A stretch of 64,000 bases of DNA, taken from positions 1 to 64,000 of the forward strand of contig JAHIRM010000008.1 in the NCBI GenBank assembly GCA_018818595.1, in the 5' to 3' direction. Source of the DNA: Bacillota bacterium (GTDB taxonomy: Bacteria; Bacillota_I; Bacilli_A; Izemoplasmatales; Hujiaoplasmataceae). Below the pieces are notes generated by a model, which was given only the letters and a program-made list of their open reading frames with translations, did not search any database and was not told where the DNA came from. A program made the translations under genes and the position numbers. Positions 1 through 8,719 of the stretch are shown here, piece after piece (position 1 is the first letter of the stretch; each line of letters opens with the position of its first letter).

Positions 1-220
1 ATTCTTTCCAATACGACTTTATTAGATGTTCTTGTTCTAATCTTTTGAATGTTGTATATAATGTTGCTTCATTTAATGAAAAAAGATGGTTTGTTTCTTC
101 ATTTAATATCTTATTAACTCTATATCCATAGGAATCTTCTCTCATTAGAATTGAAAGCAATATTTTATCAGTGTTTCCTCGAAGAAGATCTCCAAATAAA
201 CTATTCTTTTTCTCATTCAT
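1..220 (-). CDS. PadR-family transcriptional regulator (3' end cut by window)
   Basis: The ATG at 220 opens a frame running off the left edge. The visible 73 codons carry the PadR winged-helix pattern: GDLLRGNTDKILLSIL, then MREDSYGYRVNKIL and ATLYTTFKRLE. PadR proteins are dimeric repressors that answer to small molecules or envelope stress. The start lies inside the end of the upstream HAAS-domain gene (shared ATGAATGA, 8-nt overlap), so the two are very likely translationally coupled. PadR/HAAS pairs are a known arrangement, in which the membrane protein is a probable target or partner. The effector cannot be told from sequence, and the C-terminal dimerisation helix lies outside the window. 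Confidence 0.85.
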   Translation of the reverse strand, partial: MNEKKNSLFGDLLRGNTDKILLSILMREDSYGYRVNKILNEETNHLFSLNEATLYTTFKRLEQEHLIKSYWKE

Positions 221-1406
221 ATAACAATTCCTTAATTTTTCGATTTAAAATCAAAAAAGCAAATTGGATTGCAACAATTCCTAAAGAATAATAGATAACC
301 ATTGAAAAATCATGAATGACACCGGTATAAAACATAAATGAAATTGCAATTATTAGTATGCCAATTAACCAGAAAACATTAAACATTAAAAAGATTCTTT
401 TTAGAATTAATGGTTTGTAATTTAATGCAAATAGAAACGAGACTACTCCTGTAACTAAAATTATAAACAATAATATAACCCAAAAGCTGGATATATTTTG
501 AAGTAGTTTCTCCCAAAATGGGGACGTGTCAGATAAAATAGTTCTGATTTGTATGTCTCCATCAGGAAAAACGATGGGCCCGTGATAGTACTCTTTTGTA
601 TTTGCAAACATTGTCACAAACACATGAAGAATTGAAAGAATTACATATTTTAAATAGATTCGTTTTTTATAGATTGAATAACTTTTATATTTTTGTGGTT
701 TCATTTTATCTATGATTTTATTAAATAGAAAAACAGTAGTATTATTCTTTGAAATGAATTGGTAACGTTTTATAACCATGGCATAATTGGGAAAAACAAA
801 TACGAAGGTTACTACAAAAATTAAAAGCCACATTAAGAAAAAAATCGCAACTGGAGTGCTTTGATAAAACATCTGAATTATTAATTTATCAATATTTGAA
901 AAAAGGATTAAGATTGTTTCCAAAATCAATAAACTTGCGGAGATTATCCACATAACCATTAAAGGAAATAATGATTTAGTCAGCTTTAAAAGTTCCTCCA
1001 TAAAGGAAATGCCATTGTTATAAACAAATCCTTGTTTTGCTTTTTTATAAATGTTGAGATACAAATACGAAAAAAGAATGATGCTTATTAGTAAAAACCC
1101 TAATCCCACTCCTGACGAGAAAAAGAAAGATACGATACTTATGCTAGAAAGAAAGAAAAGTAATACTTGCATTTGAACAGTAATATTGCTCGCATTAACT
1201 TGTTTATCTTGCGTAAGTAGTTTTCTTATATCTCCTAATGAACTAACACATTCAATATAAGCTTGTTCTTCTGATTTTCCTTGAATCAATAAGTCATGAT
1301 ATCTATCAATAAGATTACTACTGATTTCCTTAATGGCTTCTTCATTTACAACTCTTTCTTCAACGTCAAAATAGTTTATTACAAATTCATTCAATTTTTT
1401 TTCCAT
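213..1406 (-). CDS. HAAS-domain (DUF1700-type) multi-pass membrane protein
   Basis: This 397-residue protein begins with a soluble helical segment (about 1-70) rich in acidic and basic residues, with the pattern LIDRYHDLLIQGKSEEQAY followed by SLGDIRKLL. That is typical of HAAS/DUF1700 signalling domains encoded next to PadR regulators. The rest holds about eight hydrophobic segments, paired and separated by short basic loops, so it is an integral membrane protein. It is the first gene of a unit with the PadR gene that overlaps its stop. A near-consensus promoter lies just upstream. The molecular function is unknown; an antimicrobial or envelope-stress role is a family-based inference only. 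Confidence 0.75.
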   Translation of the reverse strand: MEKKLNEFVINYFDVEERVVNEEAIKEISSNLIDRYHDLLIQGKSEEQAYIECVSSLGDIRKLLTQDKQVNASNITVQMQVLLFFLSSISIVSFFFSSGVGLGFLLISIILFSYLYLNIYKKAKQGFVYNNGISFMEELLKLTKSLFPLMVMWIISASLLILETILILFSNIDKLIIQMFYQSTPVAIFFLMWLLIFVVTFVFVFPNYAMVIKRYQFISKNNTTVFLFNKIIDKMKPQKYKSYSIYKKRIYLKYVILSILHVFVTMFANTKEYYHGPIVFPDGDIQIRTILSDTSPFWEKLLQNISSFWVILLFIILVTGVVSFLFALNYKPLILKRIFLMFNVFWLIGILIIAISFMFYTGVIHDFSMVIYYSLGIVAIQFAFLILNRKIKELLYE

Positions 1407-1437
1407 TTTTGCGCCTACCTAGTCTGCCTATGTATAT

Positions 1438-1466
1438 ATTATAAATCACTATGCCTAGGCTGTCAA
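1438..1466 (-). promoter_or_regulatory. Sigma-A-type promoter of the HAAS/PadR unit
   Basis: On the minus strand there is TTGACA (1461-1466), a 17-nt spacer and TATAAT (1438-1443). The spacer contains the 8-bp palindrome GCCTAGGC, and related CTAG/CATAGGC elements continue between the -10 and the start codon. These are candidate PadR operator elements. Confidence 0.8.
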
Positions 1467-1518
1467 GGTATAATTAATAAATTCATTATTATTTAGAATT
1501 CATTACTTTCTATTGTAT

Positions 1519-2091
1519 TTATTGGTATCTATCTTTATAAATTTCTTTGGCTTTCTTTGTCATGCTTAAAATAAACGATGTTTTAGCATTGGTATAGCCA
1601 TCTCGATCATGCTCAAACTTTTTCCATAACTGTAGTTTTAATGACTCGTATTCTTTTAAATTATATGGATTGTCAATTAAATAGTCCCTAAAATATAACT
1701 CATCATTATCTCCTTCGTTTCTAAAATGCAAATGATAGACTTTTTCAGCAAAACCATTTTCTGTGTATCCTTTATTAAACGAAATTCTGTTAGTCGTTTC
1801 ACTCATTTTAATATATCCAGCTTCACAAATGCAATGTATCAAATCTTTTATATTGAAATCATGATAAACTTCAACCAGTATATCAACAATATTTTTAGCA
1901 TAAATATTTGGTATAGCTGTACTTCCAATATGTTCAATTCTTTTTATTTGATTGCTTGTAAGAAAATTCAATAAATTTTCTTTTTCTTCGTTATAATAAC
2001 TCACCCATAGACTATTATAAGGCACTAAAAAAATTGGAAATAATTGCCATAATTCTTCTACAGTCATGCCACTTAATTTCCTCTTTTTCAT
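1519..2091 (-). CDS. GrpB family protein (UPF0157, nucleotidyltransferase fold)
   Basis: A 190-residue protein. The chosen start, MKKRKLSGMTVEEL, is preceded by GAGGTG eight bases upstream; an in-frame ATG 45 bases earlier has no such site. The core RIEHIGSTAIPNIYAKNIVDILV matches the GrpB/UPF0157 signature (HIGSTAVPG.. followed by DI/DL), a fold related to nucleotidyltransferases. Members are often found alone or fused to CoA or kinase domains, and no reaction is firmly assigned. It sits between the HAAS gene and a YdeI-like gene as one of several single-domain accessory genes here. Confidence 0.8.
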   Translation of the reverse strand: MKKRKLSGMTVEELWQLFPIFLVPYNSLWVSYYNEEKENLLNFLTSNQIKRIEHIGSTAIPNIYAKNIVDILVEVYHDFNIKDLIHCICEAGYIKMSETTNRISFNKGYTENGFAEKVYHLHFRNEGDNDELYFRDYLIDNPYNLKEYESLKLQLWKKFEHDRDGYTNAKTSFILSMTKKAKEIYKDRYQ

Positions 2092-2168
2092 ACGTTTCAC
2101 CTCATATATTAATTGCCAATCATTATTTTTAAGCATTCTTTGTTTTTGAAATTATTTTTAAATATTAA

Positions 2169-2756
2169 TCAATCATCTAATCCTAAACCATCAAGAATTT
2201 TAGAGATATACTTTTCAACTCTTGATTCTCTTGTTTTAGAAAGTTTTGGAGCTGAAAAATATAAAAGATATGCTCTTTTTCGGCCAGGAGTCAATTGATC
2301 GAATGCTACTTTTAAGGCCGGACTTGAATCTATTTTTCTTTGGAATTCTTCAGTAAGATGAAAGTCTTTTTCTTTTTTTAATTTTACTTTTAATCCGGTT
2401 TTTTCAACTTCAATCGCCTGTTCGATATAGGTTTTAATGACCCATTTCATTTGATTGATTTGTTCTAAGCTGGAAAATCGTATTTGACGTTGTGCTTGCA
2501 CATTTTTTGTTTGTTGAATAAGAACGTTCTCTGAATCCTTTAATAGCGCACCTTTCATAAATAATAGCGCACAATAATCCTTGAATCCATGGATTAATAC
2601 AACATTATTTTTATTAAGTGAGTAGCATGGATGCTTCCATTTGAATTCTTCTGTCAAATTTGTACTCTTTACTATTTCTCTTAGTTTTAGATACTCTTTT
2701 TCCCATTGACTAGCTTTTTCAAAAAAGGATTCTGCTTCTTGATTTGTTAGATTCAT
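2169..2756 (-). CDS. YdeI/OmpD-associated family protein with N-terminal DUF1801-like domain
   Basis: A 195-residue soluble protein. The N-terminal half (WKHPCYSLNKNNVVLIHGFKDYCALLFMKG) is the DUF1801 fold. The C-terminal 60 residues (SPALKVAFDQLTPGRKRAYLLYFSAPK followed by RESRVEKYISKILDGLGL) are the YdeI/OmpD-associated, so-called bacteriocin-protection motif. The start is supported by GAGGAA seven bases upstream and the stop is TGA. The family is widespread, with no established biochemical role. The gene stands alone, with a plausible TATAAT (2786-2791) just upstream. Confidence 0.85.
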   Translation of the reverse strand: MNLTNQEAESFFEKASQWEKEYLKLREIVKSTNLTEEFKWKHPCYSLNKNNVVLIHGFKDYCALLFMKGALLKDSENVLIQQTKNVQAQRQIRFSSLEQINQMKWVIKTYIEQAIEVEKTGLKVKLKKEKDFHLTEEFQRKIDSSPALKVAFDQLTPGRKRAYLLYFSAPKLSKTRESRVEKYISKILDGLGLDD

Positions 2757-2856
2757 ATTTATTCCTCATTTCTACTTCTAGACTTATTATAATCCTTTTT
2801 TAAATAATTATGAAAAAGTAGGCTCAATTTTGAATAAATAATAATATTAATGATTT

Positions 2857-4215
2857 CTAGTCCGTAAAATCATCAATTAAACTAATGGTATACAGTAAAA
2901 GATCATCTTCATCAGAAAGATAATCCGATAAACTGAGATTATACTCATAATCAGGCATAATTCCTCTGCCAACGGTTAAACCAGATACAACTACATCCCA
3001 AATTTGTTGAGATAGTCTAAAATTTAATTTAGTGTTATTTAAAGCATGCCCTATGGTGCTATCTGAAACCACATAAGATGCTCCTGACTCTTCTCCAATA
3101 AATACACCAACCTCTTGATACTTAAGTAAAGCAAGTAAATGTCCTGAAGAAGATCCACTTTCTCCATTCATGATTACGAACAAATTCCCTTCAAAATGAG
3201 GTTCAAGGAAAGGAATAATATTTTTCAATCCACTATAATAGTTTGGTACATCTTGGCTAAAATACGCTTGTTCTTCCTTTGCAAGATAATTGAAAAGGTG
3301 ACTAGTAATCATAGGATCTCCACCACCATTGTCTCGAACATCAAGAATAATGTTTTGTATTCCTTCTGATTCTACTGTCAAGAAAAAATTATCTATAAAG
3401 CTATTGTATAAAGTAATTGAATACTCATCAAAAGGTTGAAAACTATTCATATCTAATATTGCATAAGCATCACCGTACTCTGCCTCGTAGGGAACCCAGT
3501 TTCCATATCTGTTTTCTTGGTAGATTTCTTGAATAGTCAGAGCATCTATTTTGATAATTTTTATCAAGTCAGAATCCGATTCTTTATACTCTAATATATG
3601 AGAATCACTAGCATCGATGTATAGATAAAATGAAGTTCTGAAGTCTTCATTTATACGACTGTATTTAGTTGTTTCGTTTTGACCATCTGAAGGAATACTA
3701 TTTTTCAATCGAGTAATAATTTCAGAAGAAAGAATTCCGTTAATGCTTTCGATTATAGATCCAACGCTAACTGTAGTTTCAAAAGAGTTATCAATCACTA
3801 CAATTTCATCATTTATGATTTTTACATCCAAAGCAAAAAATTTACCACTATCATGAATGGTTTCATATGTTGTACTAGATAGATTAATACTACTATGTGC
3901 ACAATTAATACTAGCAACAACAGGAGCTAAAACTCTTAAAAATTCGATTTCATTCATGGAATCTACTAATTTTTCTCTTTGTGAAATAATAATGGATTCC
4001 ATTTCTACAATATCTGTAAACAGCTTAGGACTCTCCAGTTCATACTTTGAAACCAAATCGTCATAGTCTTCTTGCAACTCTAGCAAAGAAAATGTTTCAA
4101 GATTTGCAAAAACTTGATCATTTTCTACTGCTTCCATTTGTGTAGTAGTTTGAGTACACCCTAACATAAGAACAATTATTGTTGTAATCCATAACAAATT
4201 TAACTTTTTTTTCAT
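2857..4215 (-). CDS. S41-family peptidase, predicted lipoprotein
   Basis: A 452-residue protein. The start was chosen for AAGGAG nine bases before MKKKLNLLW; the open frame extends further upstream into the preceding gene. The signal peptide ends in a lipobox (VLMLGC), so the protein should be anchored on the outer face of the membrane. The S41 core shows NIILDVRDNGGGDP (the DxRxNxGG oxyanion region) and FVIMNGESGSSSGHLLALL, which holds the likely nucleophile serine, then GEESG. A separate PDZ domain is not obvious, although VSVGSIIESINGI could be a remnant. It follows a BlaI-type repressor gene by 16 bp, suggesting a repressor-peptidase unit. The substrate is unknown. Confidence 0.8.
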   Translation of the reverse strand: MKKKLNLLWITTIIVLMLGCTQTTTQMEAVENDQVFANLETFSLLELQEDYDDLVSKYELESPKLFTDIVEMESIIISQREKLVDSMNEIEFLRVLAPVVASINCAHSSINLSSTTYETIHDSGKFFALDVKIINDEIVVIDNSFETTVSVGSIIESINGILSSEIITRLKNSIPSDGQNETTKYSRINEDFRTSFYLYIDASDSHILEYKESDSDLIKIIKIDALTIQEIYQENRYGNWVPYEAEYGDAYAILDMNSFQPFDEYSITLYNSFIDNFFLTVESEGIQNIILDVRDNGGGDPMITSHLFNYLAKEEQAYFSQDVPNYYSGLKNIIPFLEPHFEGNLFVIMNGESGSSSGHLLALLKYQEVGVFIGEESGASYVVSDSTIGHALNNTKLNFRLSQQIWDVVVSGLTVGRGIMPDYEYNLSLSDYLSDEDDLLLYTISLIDDFTD

Positions 4216-4231
4216 ATATATCTCCTTTTTC

Positions 4232-5167
4232 TTAAAAATAGACATTTTTAATAAAATGCATCCATCCTTCAAAAAACTGTTCTTTCGAAACTCCAAAAAC
4301 TTCACTATATTGGTCATAATTTCGGATAAAATTACTTAGAGTATCCGTCCCATATTTTTCGCAAATATACTTCACTATTGTATAAGAAATTTCAAATCCA
4401 TAAAGTTTTGCAAATTTAATAAAATCTTCATTGATACTTAACAGACTTTTTAAGTTAATGTTATCAATATTTGTTTGAAGAACATTAATTATTCTTTCTT
4501 TTGATAACCAATCGCCATAATATGCTGAAACACCTTTTGATATCCAACTTGGAATGTTACTATCAATTCGATATAGTATAATTTCAGTAAATACATGTAG
4601 TGCTATTTTTTCCGGAGATTTATCAATAAAAGAACTTTCAGGGGCTAAATGAATGATTCCCCATGATCCACCAGCACGAATCCATAACGGTGCATTTTCA
4701 ACTCCAAGGGCCGAATGAAGTCTCAATTGATTTTTATAGATATATACAGATTGTTTTGTATCCAAACTTGAGTTTAACTCATGTAGTATTTTCCCGTGAT
4801 TATTTTCTAAATATAGGGCGATTTTATTTATAAAATCAATCTTATTATCACCGTAAAATTCAAAGTGATTTGTCGAATATCTAAGTTGATCTCCATAAAT
4901 TCTCCTTACAATCATAAACATTTCATTTTCAACACATTTTTTTTCACCTAGAAGAGGATAAAACAAATGCTTTCTCCCTTGTGTTTTAAAACCGATTAAT
5001 CCTTTTTTTTCAAGTCTACTGATAAATGTTTTTACAGTATTATCACTCCAGGCTTTGTCAATGTTCAATCTTTGAATAATTTCTCTGCTTGAAAGCGGAG
5101 ATTCTTCCCACAAAACGCTCATTACTCGCCACTCTGAATTTGTTATCTGATTATTCTCCACGGCCAT
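4232..5167 (-). CDS. BlaI/MecI-type winged-helix repressor fused to a C-terminal peptidase-MA-like domain
   Basis: A 311-residue protein starting at ATG 5167, seven bases after GAAGGAG. Residues 1-80 are a BlaI/MecI winged helix (ITNSEWRVMSVLWEESPLSS, then WSDNTVKTFISRLEKKGLI). Classical BlaI is only about 125 residues. Here about 220 extra residues resemble a gluzincin (peptidase MA-like) domain: HVFTEIILYRI where HExxH would be, then IPSWISKGVSAYYGDWL, a typical P.W..eG.a.Y segment. The zinc ligands are not intact, so this may be an inactive sensor domain. No BlaR1-type receptor gene is adjacent; the next gene is an S41 lipoprotein peptidase. A TACAATTGTA palindrome lies just upstream. Confidence 0.75.
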   Translation of the reverse strand: MAVENNQITNSEWRVMSVLWEESPLSSREIIQRLNIDKAWSDNTVKTFISRLEKKGLIGFKTQGRKHLFYPLLGEKKCVENEMFMIVRRIYGDQLRYSTNHFEFYGDNKIDFINKIALYLENNHGKILHELNSSLDTKQSVYIYKNQLRLHSALGVENAPLWIRAGGSWGIIHLAPESSFIDKSPEKIALHVFTEIILYRIDSNIPSWISKGVSAYYGDWLSKERIINVLQTNIDNINLKSLLSINEDFIKFAKLYGFEISYTIVKYICEKYGTDTLSNFIRNYDQYSEVFGVSKEQFFEGWMHFIKNVYF

Positions 5168-5179
5168 CACTCCTTCGCC

Positions 5180-5189
5180 TACAATTGTA
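5180..5189. promoter_or_regulatory. Candidate BlaI-type operator (TACAATTGTA palindrome)
   Basis: A perfect 10-bp palindrome lies between the start of the BlaI-like gene and its AT-rich upstream region. BlaI/MecI operators contain TACA...TGTA half-sites. A second ACAATTGT occurs near 5418, also upstream of this gene, so autorepression is plausible. Confidence 0.45.
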
Positions 5190-5330
5190 GTCATATATAA
5201 TATTTTAATTAATAACAAGAAAAAAGTAAAGTCATTTTTGATTTATATTTTAAAAAGTACACTTTGATAATTTAATCAACTGTGACTTACACTTTATATT
5301 TTTCTATACATCATTGATAAGAATCACCAC

Positions 5331-5352
5331 AAAAAAAAGCCAAAAGAGGCTT
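5331..5352 (-). terminator. Rho-independent terminator of the PPOX-family gene
   Basis: On the minus strand AAAGCC-TCTTTT-GGCTTT is followed by a T run. It lies 110 bp beyond the stop of the gene at 5460-5996. Confidence 0.8.
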
Positions 5353-5459
5353 TAATCAAATCGTTTGTATCCTTAATTTTGCTAGAGTAATCTTGTTTGT
5401 GTTGAATCACTTATAATACAATTGTGGTTTTTATTTTATTAAAAAAGGGAAACGATAAC

Positions 5460-5996
5460 TTATTTTTCATTACTTTGTGTTTTCATTTTATTTATGTATT
5501 CCTTATAAAGTTGCTTCAAGAAATCAGGTACTTCAGTATTTAAATCTGGTTTGACCAATTGAATCTCGCCATCGAATATCACGAACCGATCGATTCTTAA
5601 TCCACAATAATAGTTTCCTTCAACAGGAGTAAACTTGAGAATGCAGTAATTTGGGTCTGTTTTACCAAATCTATAATATTTTTCATCTCCTTCATGCCAA
5701 AAAAAGTCCTTAATCTTTTGATCGAATATAATATTGATTTCTCCTTTGAGATATAGTCCTCTAAATGGATTAGTTGTGTGAAAATAAAGAGATGCTTTTG
5801 AATTTTCATGAAACTGAATCACCTTGTATGAGAAAGTGTTTGTGGAAAAATACATCTCACTTAAAGATGTTTTTTCATTCAACATCAGCATAGCTCTTGA
5901 TGTCGGATATCCGTTCTTATCCAATGAACTAACCACTACGGTATTTGAGTTTAATATCATTTGTTTGATTTCAAGCGTTGAATTTTCATTCTTCAT
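5460..5996 (-). CDS. Pyridoxamine 5'-phosphate oxidase family (flavin split-barrel) protein
   Basis: A 178-residue soluble protein with the split-barrel start NTVVVSSLDKNGYPTSRAML, then YFSTNTFSYKVIQFHENSKASLYF and LKGEINII. This order of strands is characteristic of the PPOX/general stress protein 26 group that binds FMN, F420 or heme. The start is supported by AAGGAG about nine bases upstream. It is a single gene with its own terminator downstream. It lacks the residues that would make it a confident PdxH, so a flavin-dependent or purely binding role is more likely than vitamin B6 synthesis. Confidence 0.8.
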   Translation of the reverse strand: MKNENSTLEIKQMILNSNTVVVSSLDKNGYPTSRAMLMLNEKTSLSEMYFSTNTFSYKVIQFHENSKASLYFHTTNPFRGLYLKGEINIIFDQKIKDFFWHEGDEKYYRFGKTDPNYCILKFTPVEGNYYCGLRIDRFVIFDGEIQLVKPDLNTEVPDFLKQLYKEYINKMKTQSNEK

Positions 5997-6347
5997 TTTT
6001 TCTTTCTCCTTATCTAATTCTAAATAGTAATCATTGACAAATTTAATATTATTATAGCATTATCTATTTTATAAATAAATTGACTCTTAAAAATAATTTC
6101 GATTTTTTTGTTTCATAAAAACTCGCTTAAAGTTTAAATTTTGCTTTAGTTATCAATACCATGTATATATGAACACCAATAAATATCTTCTTTTCTTTCC
6201 TCTTGGCATATATGTGTTATAAATTTTTCAAACTAAAAAAAGAGCAAGAATTTCCTCAAAAACTTAGAAATCTTGCTCTCATATTTTTAAAATATTGCAC
6301 TAACAATTATAATTTATGAATATTCTAATTTCGTTTATTCACTAATA
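5997..6347. other. AT-rich intergenic region with one terminator
   Basis: No gene is supported here. The only clear element is the hairpin at 6238-6282 that ends the BspA-like transcript; the rest is AT-rich promoter-like sequence. Confidence 0.6.
6238..6282 (-). terminator. Terminator after the larger BspA-like gene
   Basis: Inverted arms GAGCAAGATTTC and GAAATTCTTGCTC (one-base bulge) enclose a 12-nt loop, followed on the minus strand by seven T. Confidence 0.8.
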
Positions 6348-8717
6348 TTACTCAGTATATCCCCATACTTCTATTCCACCATAAACGTTCCATAAAGGTG
6401 ACCAACCGACAGGAATACCTGGAACTCGAATGTTTATTGTAGTACTCAAACATCCTTCGAAAATAAACATATCCACTGACATTACTGAAAAAGGTATAAT
6501 TATACTACTTATATTAGTACTATAAGCAAATGCATAGGCACCAATGGTTATTAATGTATTTGGTAAAATAAAACTTGTAATACTATTATCGTTTTCAAAA
6601 GCATGTTCTTTTATTTCAAGAATTCCTTCCGATATAACAACACCAGTTAAAGCAGCGTCTTCTAAAAAGGCATTCGCTCCAATACTTGTTACTGCTACGT
6701 CTAAATAGGTTGAAGGAATAACGATATTAGTCGTTTCTCCTGTGCGGCCAGTGACCTCATAGGTCAAGTCGTCTTTTAGTAGGTAAGTAAGATAAGAAGT
6801 CCATTTCGCATATACTGTTACATCATCAATTGGCATAATACTAAAAATATACGGTGTTGTAAATTCTGCGTCACTATACCAACCGCCAAAATCATAACCA
6901 CCTCTTGTAGGGTTCGAAGGTTTTGTTACTGGTGTAAATTCTAATTGTTCAATTGTATCTACTGCCAAACCTCCATTACTTTCAAATGTGATTGTGGAAG
7001 TATTATTGGATAAATAGAATCCCCATACTTCTATTCCTCCTTGAGTGTTCCAAGGAATTTCCCAACCAACTGGTATACTAGATGCTTCGATATATATTGT
7101 TGTTGTTTCACAATTAACAAAAACATACGAACTCATTGTAGAAACAGAAAGTGGTATGATTACACTGCTTAAACTAACACAATTGAAAAACGTTTCAGAC
7201 CCAATTGAAGTTAGGGTGCTAGGCAATATTACATAATTTAAATTCGTATTGTTCCAAAATGCACCTTCTTTTAGTTCCGAAATTCCTTCGGATATAATAA
7301 CTCCGGTTAAATCAAAGTCAGAATCAAATGCATAAGAACGAATACTTGTTACTGCTACACCTTCATAAGTCGAAGGAATGACTATATTTGTTGTATCCCC
7401 TAAACGTCCATCCACCTCATATGTTTCATCAACTTTCAGTGTATAAGCAAGATAAGAAGTCCATTTTGCATATAACATTTCATTATCAACTGGCATGGTA
7501 CTAAACGTATAAGGTACGAGTAATTCAGTATCACTATACCAACCAGCAAAATCATATCCATCTTTGGTTGGACTTGCGGGTTCTGATACTGCACTGCCTT
7601 CTACTTGTAAAATTGGACTAACTGCTGATCCGTCATTACTATCAAAGATAATAACGGATGATCCCTCTGGAATATAAGAAACAAGAGGTCCATAAATCTT
7701 TGTAATCACTTCACTTCCATCTTTAATGATTAGATAGGATCTAGCATAAAAATGGTTGATAGGTATAGAAATCACATATTCTTTCGTATTTTGATTCATG
7801 AGTGTAGCTCTATAAATTTGATCACAATTATCATAGGCTAAACTTGGTTTTCTTAATGTTTCTGAAGTAACAACTCCATATTCAATTATAGTATATCCAA
7901 CTGGAACCGAGACTTGAGATAAATATGAATAATATCCCACTCTTAATGATACTTCTTGAGTCGCAACAAGTAAAATTACAGTTGGAGCAATTCCAGCATA
8001 AACTGCGGTGATGGTTTTATCTGCTAACACAGTAAACGTATAGGTTGAAGTATATGATACAATATTTGAATTAGAGTCTTCCCAATGACTAAAGACTTGT
8101 TCTGCTGGTGCGGTATTTGCAATGGCAATCACTTCAGTATTAAAGTCATATGTTCCACTACCAGTTCCATTTACAACTGACAAAGCAAACGTATCACTTG
8201 TCGTTTTTTCATACTGTAAAATAAATACAGTATCTTCTGTAATATTAGTAAGTGATTTGTCCCACTTATTGGTTGTGACAGAATACCCAGGCTTTGTAGG
8301 TTCAACAAAATCACCATCCGCTACAGCTGTACCTCCATCTACTACATAATTAAGATCTAAATATTTTCCATTGGAATCTAAAAACACAGCTAAATGTGCG
8401 TCACTTGGTGAAAACAACGCTTTTACCGACATGTTATCTAGAATATAAAATTCGTCATCGACCGCAGAATGAAATTCAACGACATCATTAATCACCCAAT
8501 ATTTAAAAGTAAAGTCTGCCGTTGATGCGAGACTCGCATCAAATGATACGGTTGATCCATATACTGCATCTGTAACAACATTATCTGTATGATTGAATTC
8601 ATCAAAATAAGATTGTACATTAAATGTAACAACATTAATTCCTTCTACTTTAATGATTTGACTGCTCATTATAAAAATAAACGAAAGACTAAATACAAAT
8701 ATAAGAAGTTTTTTCAT
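6348..8717 (-). CDS. BspA-like leucine-rich-repeat surface protein with InlB-type B repeats
   Basis: A 789-residue secreted protein with an N-terminal hydrophobic signal (MKKLLIFVFSLSFIFIMSS). The N-terminal 330 residues hold beta-rich InlB/Flg_new-like repeats ending in KYWVI or THWEDS-type motifs. Then comes a 220-residue module present twice: an InlB B-repeat (GYDFAGWYSDTELLVPYTFS) followed by LRR_5/BspA repeats and the closing motif PVGW..PWN..GGIEVWG. At DNA level the two copies are 660 bp apart (for example 6361 against 7021). No LPXTG or lipobox anchor was seen. BspA proteins bind host or matrix surfaces. ATG 8717 was preferred because GAAGGAG lies ten bases upstream; a TTG nine bases earlier is too close to it. 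That ribosome site lies inside a small upstream gene. Confidence 0.85.
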   Translation of the reverse strand: MKKLLIFVFSLSFIFIMSSQIIKVEGINVVTFNVQSYFDEFNHTDNVVTDAVYGSTVSFDASLASTADFTFKYWVINDVVEFHSAVDDEFYILDNMSVKALFSPSDAHLAVFLDSNGKYLDLNYVVDGGTAVADGDFVEPTKPGYSVTTNKWDKSLTNITEDTVFILQYEKTTSDTFALSVVNGTGSGTYDFNTEVIAIANTAPAEQVFSHWEDSNSNIVSYTSTYTFTVLADKTITAVYAGIAPTVILLVATQEVSLRVGYYSYLSQVSVPVGYTIIEYGVVTSETLRKPSLAYDNCDQIYRATLMNQNTKEYVISIPINHFYARSYLIIKDGSEVITKIYGPLVSYIPEGSSVIIFDSNDGSAVSPILQVEGSAVSEPASPTKDGYDFAGWYSDTELLVPYTFSTMPVDNEMLYAKWTSYLAYTLKVDETYEVDGRLGDTTNIVIPSTYEGVAVTSIRSYAFDSDFDLTGVIISEGISELKEGAFWNNTNLNYVILPSTLTSIGSETFFNCVSLSSVIIPLSVSTMSSYVFVNCETTTIYIEASSIPVGWEIPWNTQGGIEVWGFYLSNNTSTITFESNGGLAVDTIEQLEFTPVTKPSNPTRGGYDFGGWYSDAEFTTPYIFSIMPIDDVTVYAKWTSYLTYLLKDDLTYEVTGRTGETTNIVIPSTYLDVAVTSIGANAFLEDAALTGVVISEGILEIKEHAFENDNSITSFILPNTLITIGAYAFAYSTNISSIIIPFSVMSVDMFIFEGCLSTTINIRVPGIPVGWSPLWNVYGGIEVWGYTE
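6360..7660. repeat. Two-copy 660-bp direct repeat inside the BspA-like gene
   Basis: Equivalent sites lie exactly 660 bp apart (ccccatacttctattcc at 6361 and again at 7021). Each copy encodes one InlB-repeat plus LRR module. Divergence between copies is substantial, so this is an older duplication. Confidence 0.75.
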
Positions 8718-8719
8718 AA

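Noticed and set aside
4232-5167. BlaR1/BlaI beta-lactam resistance locus
   Set aside because: No BlaR1 receptor or beta-lactamase gene is present, only the repressor-like fusion and an S41 peptidase.
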